From assembly GCA_020854815.1 (NCBI GenBank), contig JAHKLW010000078.1, positions 1 through 35,765 on the forward strand: a stretch of 35,765 bases of DNA, written 5' to 3'. Of this stretch, positions 25,201-35,012 are shown piece after piece. The stretch is from Methanofastidiosum sp. (lineage in GTDB: Archaea; Methanobacteriota_B; Thermococci; Methanofastidiosales; Methanofastidiosaceae). The notes under the pieces are model-generated. The model was not told the DNA's origin. It was given only the letters and a program-made list of their open reading frames with translations, and ran no database searches. Made by a program: the position numbers and the translations under genes. Within the stretch, counting starts at the first letter, position 1. Every line of letters starts with the position of its first letter.

Positions 25201-25950
25201 ATGTCCCGCTTTGTATCTCAGAATATTACAAATATTAAACCTGTAATTGAGTCAATATCCGAACTGACAGGTGAATGTTTGTTTACAATAAACAAGAAAG
25301 GGATTTTCATTGAAGGGACAGATCCTTCCCTCATCTCAAAAGTTGAATTTTTTATACCTTCCAATACTTTCGATAAATTTGAAATGGATGTGGAAGAATC
25401 AGTAGGGATTAATATAGATTCTTTTGCTAGGATATGTAGAAGGGCGCATACTGGAGAATCAATGATAATTGATATTAATTCAAAAGCAGGCAAGATTGAA
25501 CTAACGATGAAAAGCGATTTTAAAAGAAAATTTGAATTTACTTTACTTTCCACTACAAATTTTAATATCCCTCTTTTAAATCCAAAATATTCTACTTTCA
25601 TTGAAATAGATAGCAAAGTCTTTAGGGATATAATAAAAGACATGGCTGTTATAGGTGGGACAATTCTTTTTTCAGTCCATAAAAATAATATTTCTATCTT
25701 ATCTGAAGATTACACTTCAAAAGCGCTGGCAGAAATATCTTCAGAATCAAAATCCATAAAAAAATTTGAAGCCAAATCTATCCAACGTTCGAAGTATAAT
25801 CTTAACTATATTTTGAGCTTCTTAAATGCATTTTCAATTTCAGATTCTCTTAAAATATCTGTCGGGGGAACTAAACTCCCACTGAAACTCGAATATCCAC
25901 TAATTGATGAAGGTCGGTTTACCCTATACCTTGCTCCAATGGAGATATGA
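25201..25950 (+). CDS. pcn: DNA polymerase sliding clamp PCNA
   Basis: PCNA is the homotrimeric ring that tethers replicative polymerases and other DNA enzymes. The 249-residue length and two-domain plan fit. Family segments include LTGECLFTINKKGIFIEGTDPS, the interdomain loop region, and the C-terminal GGTKLPLKLEYPL followed by GRFTLYLAPMEI, which carries the partner-binding tail. ATG 25201 is close to the predicted transcription start. The stop overlaps the trmG10 ATG (ATGATG). Confidence 0.95.
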   Translation: MSRFVSQNITNIKPVIESISELTGECLFTINKKGIFIEGTDPSLISKVEFFIPSNTFDKFEMDVEESVGINIDSFARICRRAHTGESMIIDINSKAGKIELTMKSDFKRKFEFTLLSTTNFNIPLLNPKYSTFIEIDSKVFRDIIKDMAVIGGTILFSVHKNNISILSEDYTSKALAEISSESKSIKKFEAKSIQRSKYNLNYILSFLNAFSISDSLKISVGGTKLPLKLEYPLIDEGRFTLYLAPMEI

Positions 25951-26948
25951 TGAAACTTTTATTTTTCTTGTCGGGGGGAAGTACTCTATTCTCTAAAGAA
26001 GAAGTTATTTCTCTGCTAAATTCTTATGAGATAAAATATGAAATAGCATATAGTGAGGGGCAATTGTTAATTTTGGACGCTAATATATCCAATACGGATT
26101 TTCTTTTCAGACTAGGATTGACCCATTTTGTATTAGATATCCTCTCTGATTTTGTAATTGATGAAAAAATTGATAGAATTCTATCAGATATTCAATGGAA
26201 TTCTCAACTCAACTTTGACAGACCTTTTAAAGTAAGAGTTAAAAATATAGAGAAGAAGAAATATGGTAATTTAGAGCTTCTTATTGCAAGGTCCATATCA
26301 AAATTCTTTGAAGATAAAATCAAAGCAGATTTAACAAATCCAGTGGACGAAATAGTTGGTTTAGTTTCTAATAATAAACTGTACATAGGCAAAAAAATCT
26401 TTGAGAGAAACAAAAAAGATTTTAATATAAGAAAGCCACAGTTGAGACCATTCTTTTCACCCACTTCAATAGACCCCCGTATTGCAAGAGCAATGATTAA
26501 CATTTCAGGGGCTCAAAGAGAAATATTAGATCCATTCACGGGAACTGGCGGAATCCTAATCGAAGCTGGACTCATAGGTCTTGATACGTATGGTCTTGAT
26601 ATTGAGGAAAAAAGTGCATTAGGAACAAAAATGAATCTTTTGAATTATGGAATAAAAAACTTTGACATTAGAGTGGGAGACGCAAGGAAAATATTTGAAA
26701 CATTTGGGAGAGGTTTTGAGACCATAGTTACAGATGCACCATATGGGCGTTCAACTAAAATAGATAAAGATAAGGAGAAGATGTACAGAGATTGTTTCTT
26801 TTCAATACTTGAATCATTCCAAAAACGATGTGTAATTGGGCTCGATAAGGAATATCCTTTCGATGAAATAGGATTTCACATCGAAAACATCTATAGCTTT
26901 AGGGTGCACAAAAGTCTTACTCGATATCTCCATGTCTTAACACGATAA
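25947..26948 (+). CDS. trmG10: tRNA (guanine10-N2)-methyltransferase TrmG10
   Basis: This SAM-dependent enzyme makes N2-methyl and N2,N2-dimethyl guanosine at position 10 of tRNA. It has an N-terminal THUMP-type RNA-binding region (about residues 50-160) and a methyltransferase domain with LDPFTGTGGILIEAGL near 194 and the catalytic DAPYG in VTDAPYGRS near 262. The length is 333 aa. It overlaps pcn by four bases, so the two are co-transcribed. ATG 25947 or 25950 can serve as start. Confidence 0.92.
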   Translation: MMKLLFFLSGGSTLFSKEEVISLLNSYEIKYEIAYSEGQLLILDANISNTDFLFRLGLTHFVLDILSDFVIDEKIDRILSDIQWNSQLNFDRPFKVRVKNIEKKKYGNLELLIARSISKFFEDKIKADLTNPVDEIVGLVSNNKLYIGKKIFERNKKDFNIRKPQLRPFFSPTSIDPRIARAMINISGAQREILDPFTGTGGILIEAGLIGLDTYGLDIEEKSALGTKMNLLNYGIKNFDIRVGDARKIFETFGRGFETIVTDAPYGRSTKIDKDKEKMYRDCFFSILESFQKRCVIGLDKEYPFDEIGFHIENIYSFRVHKSLTRYLHVLTR

Positions 26949-27001
26949 TTAACTAATTGTAACTGATTAAAGCCAATAATTTTTATAATTATAATATTAA
27001 G

Positions 27002-27018
27002 AATAATATAATATTATT
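27002..27018. terminator. AT-only inverted repeat between convergent genes
   Basis: AATAATAT and ATATTATT form a perfect 8-bp repeat with a 1-base centre. It lies in the 167-bp spacer between trmG10 and atwA, which point towards each other. In such AT-rich sequence it may be chance; a termination role is only suggested by place. Confidence 0.25.
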
Positions 27019-27115
27019 GTTATTCAATAATTAAATAAATCCTTTTCAAAATCGTGTATTTTGAAATCTAAATAATGAAAATCCAATTAAAATAAAGGAT
27101 ATAAAAATAGATAAT

Positions 27116-28726
27116 TTATTCTTTCTCAGATTCTTTAGCGGAGATCATTCTTTCTTTTATATCCTCAGGTTCGCCTATGAATACCACTTTTCCATCTTTC
27201 ATGAATCCGGCTCTATCACAAACATCAACTATAAAATCTGAGTCATGAGTTACTATTAAAAATGTTTCACCCAATACTTCTCTTGCTTTTCTTATGGACT
27301 TTGCTACAATTTTCCTTGTAAAAGGGTCCATTGTGCCGGTAGGTTCATCGAGGATTACTATTCTTGGTTCTTTGATTAATACTTGGGCCAATGCAACTCT
27401 GTGCTTTTCTCCGACTGACAATGCATCAGGCATTTTATTTAATATTTCTTCCAATTCCTTTGGATCTTCAAAGCCAACTCCTTCAAGAACTGAAATAACC
27501 TTCATTTTTCCTAATTCTTTTGGCAGTTTAATTCCTATTGAGTCAGTAAGATTCTGAAGTACATTTTTATCAGGATAAAGAGCATATTCCTGATGAAGAA
27601 TCCCCATGTAAAGCATTGCTTTTCCTTTTCCCAAGAATCCAGGCTCTTTCATATCTACCCATTCATCACCAATTCTGATGTTTAGTTCACCTTCAGTAAA
27701 AGGGGTTATACCAGCAATCATTCTTGAAACAGTAGTCTTACCTGTTCCACTCTTTCCCACTAGGCCAAAAATCTCTTTTTCGTTAATTGAAAAAGTAACC
27801 CCATCAACAGCCTTTACAACTCCACGGGATATTGAGTAATAGTATTTTTTTACATCCCACAGTTCGATTATACTGCTACCAATTCCTGGGAACCTTACTT
27901 TTTCTTCGGGCAATAGTTTTGCCATGAATGCATTAACAACATCTTTGGAATCGCCCTCTTGGATTATTTTTCCGTTTTCAAGCCATACAGCTTTTTGTGC
28001 CAATAATTCAATTGCCTCAGGCCAATGGGATGTGACAATTAAAGACATACCTTGTTTAACTGCATCTAGTAATGCATTATGAACTGTGCTCGCAGTTAAA
28101 GGATCCAAAGTTCCAGTTGGTTCATCCGCTAGAAATAACATTGGATTAATGGCAAGTTGTCTGGCAAGAACAATCCTCTGCTTTTCTCCACCAGATAAGT
28201 CTCTTGCGATATGTGTCATTCTCTGGACCATATTTACTTTTTGTAACAGTTCTATTATTTTAGGTATTACCATATTTCTTGGTGTTTCAGTATCTCTGAA
28301 AGCATCCTGCATATTCTCCATTACTGTCTTTTCACCGTAAAGAGAAAAGGTACGCTGCAACATAATTGCAGTTCTTTTTCTTATTGGATTAAAAAAAGGT
28401 TTATCTTCCCAGAAATCTACTTTCTTTAAAATCATTTTTTCATTACATTTGGTACACAAAGTGTCTTTTTTACTTGGGGAATCAATTTTCATACACTTAG
28501 GACAATAAGAAACATTGTAGAATACTTTACCTTCTGTGGGTTTATATCCTCTGGTACCTCGCAATATGTTGATGAGAACAGATTTACCGCTACCACTTTT
28601 TCCCAATAATCCTAGAGATTCTCCTTCTTTTACTTTGAAGGATACGTTATCAAGGATCTTCTTACCATCATATGTAATTGATAAATTTTCAACTTCTAAT
28701 AGATATTCGCTCAAGTTAATCCCCAT
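27116..28726 (-). CDS. atwA: Methyl-coenzyme M reductase activation component A2
   Basis: This ATPase helps reduce the nickel of coenzyme F430 so that methyl-coenzyme M reductase becomes active. It has two fused ABC ATPase domains. Domain 1 has Walker A GKSGSGKS at residues 42-49, signature LSGGEKQR and Walker B LFLADEPTG. Domain 2 has GKSGTGKT at 324-331, LSVGEKHR and IVILDEPTG. A CxxC...CxxC zinc-ribbon insert (C75, C78, C91, C94) in domain 1 is typical of the A2 family. The length of 536 aa is full. ATG 28726 is given; TTG 28714, preceded by GGGGATT, is an alternative. It is divergent from mcrB. Confidence 0.95.
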   Translation of the reverse strand: MGINLSEYLLEVENLSITYDGKKILDNVSFKVKEGESLGLLGKSGSGKSVLINILRGTRGYKPTEGKVFYNVSYCPKCMKIDSPSKKDTLCTKCNEKMILKKVDFWEDKPFFNPIRKRTAIMLQRTFSLYGEKTVMENMQDAFRDTETPRNMVIPKIIELLQKVNMVQRMTHIARDLSGGEKQRIVLARQLAINPMLFLADEPTGTLDPLTASTVHNALLDAVKQGMSLIVTSHWPEAIELLAQKAVWLENGKIIQEGDSKDVVNAFMAKLLPEEKVRFPGIGSSIIELWDVKKYYYSISRGVVKAVDGVTFSINEKEIFGLVGKSGTGKTTVSRMIAGITPFTEGELNIRIGDEWVDMKEPGFLGKGKAMLYMGILHQEYALYPDKNVLQNLTDSIGIKLPKELGKMKVISVLEGVGFEDPKELEEILNKMPDALSVGEKHRVALAQVLIKEPRIVILDEPTGTMDPFTRKIVAKSIRKAREVLGETFLIVTHDSDFIVDVCDRAGFMKDGKVVFIGEPEDIKERMISAKESEKE

Positions 28727-28758
28727 TTATTGTTTATGTTGATGTTAAATCATCTAAC

Positions 28759-28768
28759 TATATTTAAG
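28759..28768 (-). promoter_or_regulatory. TATA box of atwA
   Basis: Minus-strand CTTAAATATA is centred about 26 bp before 28737, giving a leader of about 11 nt to ATG 28726. The mcrB TATA box has the same CTTAAATAT core. Confidence 0.5.
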
Positions 28769-28775
28769 TTTTTGG

Positions 28776-28783
28776 ATTCGAAT
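28776..28783. promoter_or_regulatory. Palindrome ATTCGAAT by the atwA promoter
   Basis: This 8-bp palindrome lies directly upstream of the atwA TATA box. Its GATTCG (28775-28780) also forms both half-sites of the inverted repeat in front of mcrB. A shared regulator is inferred. Confidence 0.35.
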
Positions 28784-28832
28784 ATAAATTCATAAATATT
28801 TCCTTGATTATCAACTTATAAATAAGTATATT

Positions 28833-28853
28833 TATTTTCAAGTTTTGAAAATA
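28833..28853. promoter_or_regulatory. 9-3-9 inverted repeat between atwA and mcrB
   Basis: TATTTTCAA and TTGAAAATA form a perfect 9-bp inverted repeat around GTT. It sits in the 406-bp spacer between the divergent atwA and mcrB promoters, about 70 bp upstream of the atwA TATA box. It may be a binding site. The remainder of this spacer (about 28855-28985) is AT-rich with no gene that I can see. Confidence 0.4.
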
Positions 28854-28989
28854 CTACTTTTGCTTCCTTAAAAGACATTAATGCACAAAATAGAAAAATA
28901 TTAATGAGACGGTATCAAAAAACAATATAAATTATAGAAACTATCAAGATTATTACCATTTTTATTTTTAATTGAATAAATATTAATAT

Positions 28990-29006
28990 CGAATCAATTA
29001 GATTCG
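28990..29006 (+). promoter_or_regulatory. Inverted repeat CGAATC-n5-GATTCG upstream of mcrB
   Basis: CGAATC (28990-28995) and GATTCG (29001-29006) are exact complements around AATTA. The repeat ends 21 bp before the mcrB TATA box, a usual place for an archaeal activator or regulator. The half-site recurs at the atwA promoter. Confidence 0.45.
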
Positions 29007-29027
29007 TTACTTTACTAAATAGAAACA

Positions 29028-29037
29028 CTTAAATATT
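29028..29037 (+). promoter_or_regulatory. TATA box of the mcr operon
   Basis: CTTAAATATT predicts a start near 29058-29060. The transcript would begin at or within the first leader hairpin and have a leader of about 75 nt before mcrB. Confidence 0.5.
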
Positions 29038-29055
29038 ATTTGTATGAGGTATCTC

Positions 29056-29078
29056 TGAAGTCCGTTTAATGGACTTTA
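29056..29078 (+). promoter_or_regulatory. First hairpin of the mcr leader
   Basis: AAGTCC (29058-29063) pairs with GGACTT (29071-29076). A G-U and a U-A pair extend the stem to eight. The loop is seven bases. It lies at the predicted 5' end of the mcr mRNA, where a stem can protect against decay. Confidence 0.45.
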
Positions 29079-29091
29079 AGAATCTTGGACA

Positions 29092-29114
29092 TGATATCCT
29101 GTTTTTGGATATCA
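29092..29114 (+). promoter_or_regulatory. Second hairpin of the mcr leader
   Basis: TGATATCC (29092-29099) pairs with GGATATCA (29107-29114), a perfect 8-bp stem with a 7-base loop. The stem ends five bases before the Shine-Dalgarno GGAGGA (29120-29125). It is placed to affect ribosome access to mcrB. Confidence 0.5.
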
Positions 29115-29132
29115 AAAAAGGAGGAATACTAT

Positions 29133-30461
<1,329 letters not shown>

Positions 30462-30472
30462 GAGGAGTAATA

Positions 30473-30790
30473 TTGAAAATTAGGCCCGAGATACAGATAT
30501 TCCCATTTAAATTGATTTCAAAAGAAACTGCCGATAAGATCACCGATGAACTCACTAGGTTTGACTTTGTCACAAATGTTTCAGTTCATGGACCTTCCAT
30601 AAATTCAAATGAAAATGAGAATTATATGGTTGGATGGATATGGATTGAAGTAGAGGACAACAATGAAGATGTCCAGAAAATTATAAAAGATGTTTGTGAT
30701 GAATTTCTGCCTTTTGGATACAACATTGAAATAGGCAGATATACAAAATATAAAAAAGGAGTATCTGACTATATAAAGGGTCTAAATTAG
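30473..30790 (+). CDS. mcrD: Methyl-coenzyme M reductase operon protein D
   Basis: This is a small accessory protein encoded in mcr operons, thought to help assembly or F430 handling but not part of the final enzyme. The family pattern is recognisable in [20 protein letters not shown] and in [23 protein letters not shown]. At 105 aa it is shorter than many McrD proteins (commonly about 140-170). The missing part appears to be at the C terminus, or internal. The start is TTG 30473, after GGAGGA. mcrC, often next in the operon, is absent here; mcrG follows directly. Confidence 0.9.
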   Translation: MKIRPEIQIFPFKLISKETADKITDELTRFDFVTNVSVHGPSINSNENENYMVGWIWIEVEDNNEDVQKIIKDVCDEFLPFGYNIEIGRYTKYKKGVSDYIKGLN

Positions 30791-30801
30791 GAGGAATAAT
30801 T

Positions 30802-31575
30802 ATGGGATATAAAGCACAATTTCACCCTGGAACATCAGATCCATCAAAAAACAGAAAAAAATATATGGATCCTGAATACAAACTCCAAAAGATAAGATCA
30901 GTATCCGATGAGGATGTTGTTAGAGTTCTTGGCCACAGACAGCCTGGAGAGGACTACAAGAGCGTTCACCCACCATTAGAGGAAATGGGAGAACCAGAAT
31001 GCCCTATAAGAGAACTCGTAGAACCAACACCCGGTGCAAAAGCAGGAGACAGAATTAGATATGTTCAGTTTACTGACTCCGTTTACTTTGCCCCAATATC
31101 TCCTTACCAGAGATCTTGGATGTACTCATACAGGTACAGAGGTATGGACAGTGGAACACTTTCTGGAAGACACGTAGTAGAAGCAAGAGAAAGAGACGTT
31201 GAAGCAATTGCTAAAGAGCTTATTGAATCTGAAACATTTGATGCCGCTAGAACAGGAATTAGAGGAAGAACAGTCCACGGACATGCTCTAAGACTTGATG
31301 AAAATGGAATCATGTTTGATGCTATGCAGAGATATGTTTTTGACAAGAGTGCAGGAGAAGTAAAGTACGTAAAGGACATGGTTGGAGAACAAATACCAGC
31401 CCCTATATCTGTTGGTAAGCCACTATCTGAAGATGAACTTAAGAAAAGAACAACAATCTACAGAGCAGATGGTGTTACAATAAAGCAAGATGAAGAAGTT
31501 CTTCAGATGGTACAGAATGTTCACTGGGAGAGATCCTTCGGTGGATTCGAGCCATTTAAGGAGGCCAAGTTTTAA
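30802..31575 (+). CDS. mcrG: Methyl-coenzyme M reductase gamma subunit
   Basis: This is the gamma subunit of the methane-forming enzyme. The N-terminal [20 protein letters not shown], the central [20 protein letters not shown] and the C-terminal [14 protein letters not shown] are family hallmarks. The length of 257 aa is normal. ATG 30802 follows GGAGGA. Codon use shifts to more C-ending codons than in nearby non-mcr genes, as expected for a very highly expressed protein. Confidence 0.98.
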   Translation: MGYKAQFHPGTSDPSKNRKKYMDPEYKLQKIRSVSDEDVVRVLGHRQPGEDYKSVHPPLEEMGEPECPIRELVEPTPGAKAGDRIRYVQFTDSVYFAPISPYQRSWMYSYRYRGMDSGTLSGRHVVEARERDVEAIAKELIESETFDAARTGIRGRTVHGHALRLDENGIMFDAMQRYVFDKSAGEVKYVKDMVGEQIPAPISVGKPLSEDELKKRTTIYRADGVTIKQDEEVLQMVQNVHWERSFGGFEPFKEAKF

Positions 31576-31588
31576 GGAGGGGATATGA

Positions 31589-33250
31589 ATGGTATATAAA
31601 GATGAAAAACATAACTTTATGCAAGCAATGAAAAAGAAATTCGAGGAAGCTCCTGACAAGAAAAATACAAAATACTATGTATATGGTGGATACAAGCAGA
31701 ACAAGAGAAAAGTCGAGTTCTTTGACTCAGGTCAGCAAATTGCTAAAGAAAGAGGAATACCTGGATACAACCCATCAGTAGGTATGCCACAAGGTCAGAG
31801 AGTATTAATGCCTTACCAGCTTTCACACACAGACACTATAGCTAACATGGATGACCTTCACTTCGTAAACAATGCCGCTATGCAACAGGCATGGGACGAT
31901 ATGAGGAGAACAATCTTGGTAGGTCTTGACTCACCACACAACATTCTCGAAAAGAGGCTTGGAAAAGAGGTTACTCCAGAAACAATTAACCACTATCTTG
32001 AAGTAGTAAACCACGCTATGCCTGGTGCAGCCGTCATTCAGGAACACATGGTTGAAACTGACCCAAGATTAGTAAAGGACTCTTACGTTAAAGTATACTC
32101 TGGAAATGATGAGTTAATCGATGAAATTGACTCAAGATTTGTCATAGACATTAACAAAGAATTCCCTGAAGCCCAAGCAGACCAGCTTAAGAAGTCTATT
32201 GGAAAATCAATCTGGCAGGTAGTTAGAATTCCAACAGTTGTTGGAAGAGTCTGTGATGGAGGAACAGTTTCCAGATGGAGCGCAATGCAGATCGGTATGG
32301 CCTTCATTGGTGCATACAACTTATGTGCCGGAGAAGCCGCAACTGGAGATTTCGCATACGCTGCAAAGCACGGTTCAGTCATACAGATGTCTGACATGAT
32401 GCCAGCTAGAAGAGCAAGAGGTCCAAACGAGCCCGGTGGGCTTATGTATGGAATAGTATCAGACTGTGCACAGTCCATGGCAAAATACCCAGATGACCCA
32501 GCAAGACATGCTCTTGAAGCAATCGCACTTGCAGCTTTAATTTACGACCAGATATACCTTGGATCATACATGTCCGGTGGTGTCGGATTCACACAGTATG
32601 CAACAGCAGCATACACCGATAACATCCTTGAAGACTTTGTGTACTGGGGAATGGAACACGTAAAGGACAAGTACGGAGACCTTGCAAAACAGAAACCAAG
32701 TGTAAATCTCATAAACGATATCGGAACAGATGTTGCTATGTACTGTCTAGAGCAGTATGAACTTTACCCAGCAGTTATGGAAACACACTTTGGTGGCTCT
32801 CAGAGGGCTACATGTATCTCTGCAGCAGCCGGGTGCAGTGTATCCATGGCAACAGGTAATGCTCAAGCTGGTCTTTCAGCATGGTACCTTGCATGTAACA
32901 TACACAAGGAACAGATGGGAAGATTCGGATTCTACGGATACGACCTTCAGGATCAGATTGGTGCTTCAAACACCTTCTCATACAGATCTGACGAAGGTTT
33001 AGCAGCTGAGCTTAGGGGAGGTAACTACCCAAGCTACGCAATGAACGTAGGTCACCAGAGTGCATACACCGGTATTGTTGCAGCAGCACACTCCGCAAGA
33101 GGAGATGCCTGGGCACTTTCACCACACATAAAGGTCGCATTCGCTGACAGGTCACTGCCTTTTGACTTCGCAAACATTACAAAGGAGTTCGGAAAGGGTG
33201 CCATGAGGGAATTCGTCCCCGCTGGAGAAAGAGACCTTATTATACCATAA
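31589..33250 (+). CDS. mcrA: Methyl-coenzyme M reductase alpha subunit
   Basis: This is the catalytic subunit holding coenzyme F430. Compared with the Methanothermobacter enzyme, the axial nickel ligand Gln is Q151, the methyl-His position is H261, the methyl-Arg position R275, the methyl-Gln position Q405 and the thioglycine position G450. The active-site [15 protein letters not shown] is intact. The position of S-methylcysteine (Cys452 there) is isoleucine, I457, in [12 protein letters not shown]. The length of 553 aa is normal. ATG 31589 follows GGAGGGG. It ends the operon and is followed by T-rich terminator sequence. Usually a marker for lineage placement. Confidence 0.99.
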   Translation: MVYKDEKHNFMQAMKKKFEEAPDKKNTKYYVYGGYKQNKRKVEFFDSGQQIAKERGIPGYNPSVGMPQGQRVLMPYQLSHTDTIANMDDLHFVNNAAMQQAWDDMRRTILVGLDSPHNILEKRLGKEVTPETINHYLEVVNHAMPGAAVIQEHMVETDPRLVKDSYVKVYSGNDELIDEIDSRFVIDINKEFPEAQADQLKKSIGKSIWQVVRIPTVVGRVCDGGTVSRWSAMQIGMAFIGAYNLCAGEAATGDFAYAAKHGSVIQMSDMMPARRARGPNEPGGLMYGIVSDCAQSMAKYPDDPARHALEAIALAALIYDQIYLGSYMSGGVGFTQYATAAYTDNILEDFVYWGMEHVKDKYGDLAKQKPSVNLINDIGTDVAMYCLEQYELYPAVMETHFGGSQRATCISAAAGCSVSMATGNAQAGLSAWYLACNIHKEQMGRFGFYGYDLQDQIGASNTFSYRSDEGLAAELRGGNYPSYAMNVGHQSAYTGIVAAAHSARGDAWALSPHIKVAFADRSLPFDFANITKEFGKGAMREFVPAGERDLIIP

Positions 33251-33254
33251 ATTA

Positions 33255-33290
33255 AAAATTTATTTTTTCTTTTCTTATTTTTTAATTTAA
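33255..33290 (+). terminator. T-rich terminator of the mcr operon
   Basis: Several T-runs (TTATTTTTTCTTTTC, then TTATTTTTTAATTT) start within about 12 bases of the mcrA stop. Archaeal RNA polymerase terminates at such U-rich tracts without needing a hairpin. Confidence 0.6.
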
Positions 33291-33363
33291 TTTCCATGAG
33301 CATTGGCATCACATACAATTTTTTCTGTCTATTCTTAAGATATCTTTTGACAATAGATGAGAT

Positions 33364-33390
33364 TTTCTTCTTGAAGAAAGAGTTATAAGA
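33364..33390 (+). promoter_or_regulatory. Promoter of the MFS gene with adjoining palindrome
   Basis: GTTATAAGA at 33382-33390 is a TATA box predicting a start near 33412. TTTCTTC (33364-33370) and GAAGAAA (33373-33379) form a perfect 7-2-7 inverted repeat ending just before it, over the BRE position. It may be an operator controlling the transporter. Confidence 0.45.
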
Positions 33391-33441
33391 ACTTAAAATG
33401 AAGATTGTTGAAATTTACAAAGAGGCCGTAGAGGAGAACCA

Positions 33442-34593
33442 ATGAAAAATGAAAAAGAAAATAAAAAAGAGCTGCATGTATTTTCATTAGCTTCTTTCTT
33501 AAACGATTTGGGCTCTGATATGATTTATCCAATATGGCCTTTGTTTGTAACTGTTTTCTTAGGCGCAGATGTAATTGTCTTAGGACTTATAGATGGTATA
33601 GGTGATGCTTTAGTTTCAATTTCTAGCGCATTTTCAGGATACCTATCTGACAAATTCAGGAAAAGAAAAATATTTATCTGGACTGGCTATTTCTCATCAG
33701 GAGTGGCTAGATTAGGATACGCCATTTCGCCAATTTGGTTTTATCTCATTCCTTTTAAAGCGTTAGATAGAGCTGGTAAAATCAGAGGTGCACCACGAGA
33801 CGCAATGATCGCAGAGCTGTCCTCAAAAGAGAATAGAGGAGCAAACTTTGGATTTCTCAGAGCAATGGACAACTTAGGCGCAATTGCCGGAATTACTTTA
33901 TCCATATTATTCTTTAAATATCTTGGATTTAGAAATCTTATTCTATTGGCATCTATACCTTCATTTTTCTCAGTTCTGATAATATATATTTTCATAAAAG
34001 AGAAAAAATTTGACATTCAGAAAAGAAACTTTTCATTAAATTTATTTGACAATAACTTTCGATTGTTCGTATTTGTAAATGGATTATTTGCATTAGGAGC
34101 TTTTAGCTACTCATTCTTTTTACTATATGTCAAAGATATTGGATTTTCAATATACACAGTTCCAATATTCTATTTGATTTTTACAATATCAAGTACAATT
34201 TTTTCTTATCCCTTTGGAAAAATGGCAGATAAGATTGGAAGAAAAACGATATTAAGAATTTCATATTTGTCTTTTGCTTTTGTTTGTGGCAGTCTTATTT
34301 TTACAAGAACTTTTATGGGAGTAATAGTTATTTTTTGCATTTACGGCCTTTACAAAGCAGCCATTGAAGTATCTCAAAAAACATTAGCTTCAGAAATTTG
34401 TCCTAGTGATTATAGGGCAACTTCTTTAGGATCTTTTCAATTTATTACTGGCCTAATGGCTTTTCCCGCTTCTTTTATTGCAGGCATATTATGGAAGACA
34501 TTAGGTATGAACTATCCTCTTTATTTTTCGCTATCTTTATCTTTGATTTCTTTCTTTTTAATTAATCTTGTAAAAGAACAAAAGAAATGCTAA
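33442..34593 (+). CDS. Major facilitator superfamily transporter
   Basis: This is a 383-residue membrane protein with about 12 spans. The loop between spans 2 and 3 has the MFS signature as YLSDKFRKRKIFIWTGY, and the second half repeats it as GKMADKIGRKTILRISY. The segment RGAPRDAMIAELSSKENRGA is shared by a group of uncharacterised or drug-exporter MFS proteins. The substrate cannot be told. ATG 33442 has GAGGAG just upstream. It is a single gene with its own promoter, unrelated in function to the mcr operon as far as can be seen. Confidence 0.9.
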   Translation: MKNEKENKKELHVFSLASFLNDLGSDMIYPIWPLFVTVFLGADVIVLGLIDGIGDALVSISSAFSGYLSDKFRKRKIFIWTGYFSSGVARLGYAISPIWFYLIPFKALDRAGKIRGAPRDAMIAELSSKENRGANFGFLRAMDNLGAIAGITLSILFFKYLGFRNLILLASIPSFFSVLIIYIFIKEKKFDIQKRNFSLNLFDNNFRLFVFVNGLFALGAFSYSFFLLYVKDIGFSIYTVPIFYLIFTISSTIFSYPFGKMADKIGRKTILRISYLSFAFVCGSLIFTRTFMGVIVIFCIYGLYKAAIEVSQKTLASEICPSDYRATSLGSFQFITGLMAFPASFIAGILWKTLGMNYPLYFSLSLSLISFFLINLVKEQKKC

Positions 34594-34601
34594 TTAGATA
34601 A

Positions 34602-34610
34602 TTTTATAAA
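34602..34610 (+). promoter_or_regulatory. TATA box of tfs
   Basis: TTTTATAAA predicts a start near 34632, at the GGTGA (34632-34636) ahead of ATG 34644. Confidence 0.45.
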
Positions 34611-34643
34611 CCACATTTATTCCTTCATTTTGGTGAATAGATA

Positions 34644-34952
34644 ATGGAATTTTGTCCCAAATGCGGTACTCTTTTGCGTGTTAAAGAAGGCAAGTACACT
34701 TGTAAATGTGGCCATCAGCAAGAAATAGATGAAAATAATAGATTTGAACATTCTGAAAATAAATTGTCTGAAGATGAAGTTGTTATAATTGAAGAAGGTA
34801 ACTTAGCAATGCCCAAGATTAAAGAAGAATGTAAGAAATGCCATAACAGAGAAGCTTACTGGTGGATGCTCCAGACAAGAAGTGGAGATGAACCAGCAAC
34901 AAAATTTTATAGGTGCACAAAGTGCAATTATACTTGGAGAGAATACGATTAA
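34644..34952 (+). CDS. tfs: Transcription factor S (TFIIS-like)
   Basis: This factor rescues stalled archaeal RNA polymerase by stimulating transcript cleavage. It has an N-terminal zinc ribbon (CPKCG near residue 4, CKCGH near 20) and a C-terminal zinc ribbon (CKKCHNREAYWWMLQ, then YRCTKCNYTWREYD). The acidic hairpin RSGDEPAT carries the D-E pair inserted into the polymerase active site. The 102 aa length is typical. It faces the L13e gene tail-to-tail across a shared hairpin terminator. Confidence 0.97.
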   Translation: MEFCPKCGTLLRVKEGKYTCKCGHQQEIDENNRFEHSENKLSEDEVVIIEEGNLAMPKIKEECKKCHNREAYWWMLQTRSGDEPATKFYRCTKCNYTWREYD

Positions 34953-34959
34953 AAAAAAT

Positions 34960-34987
34960 ATAGAGGATCTAAGTAATGAGCCTCTAT
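34960..34987. terminator. Hairpin terminator between tfs and L13e
   Basis: ATAGAGG (34960-34966) and CCTCTAT (34981-34987) form a 7-bp stem with a 14-base loop. On the minus strand it is followed by eight Ts (complement of A-run 34951-34958), so it suits L13e best. On the plus strand it can also serve tfs. Confidence 0.55.
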
Positions 34988-35012
34988 GATTATCCTTTTT
35001 ATAGAATATTGT

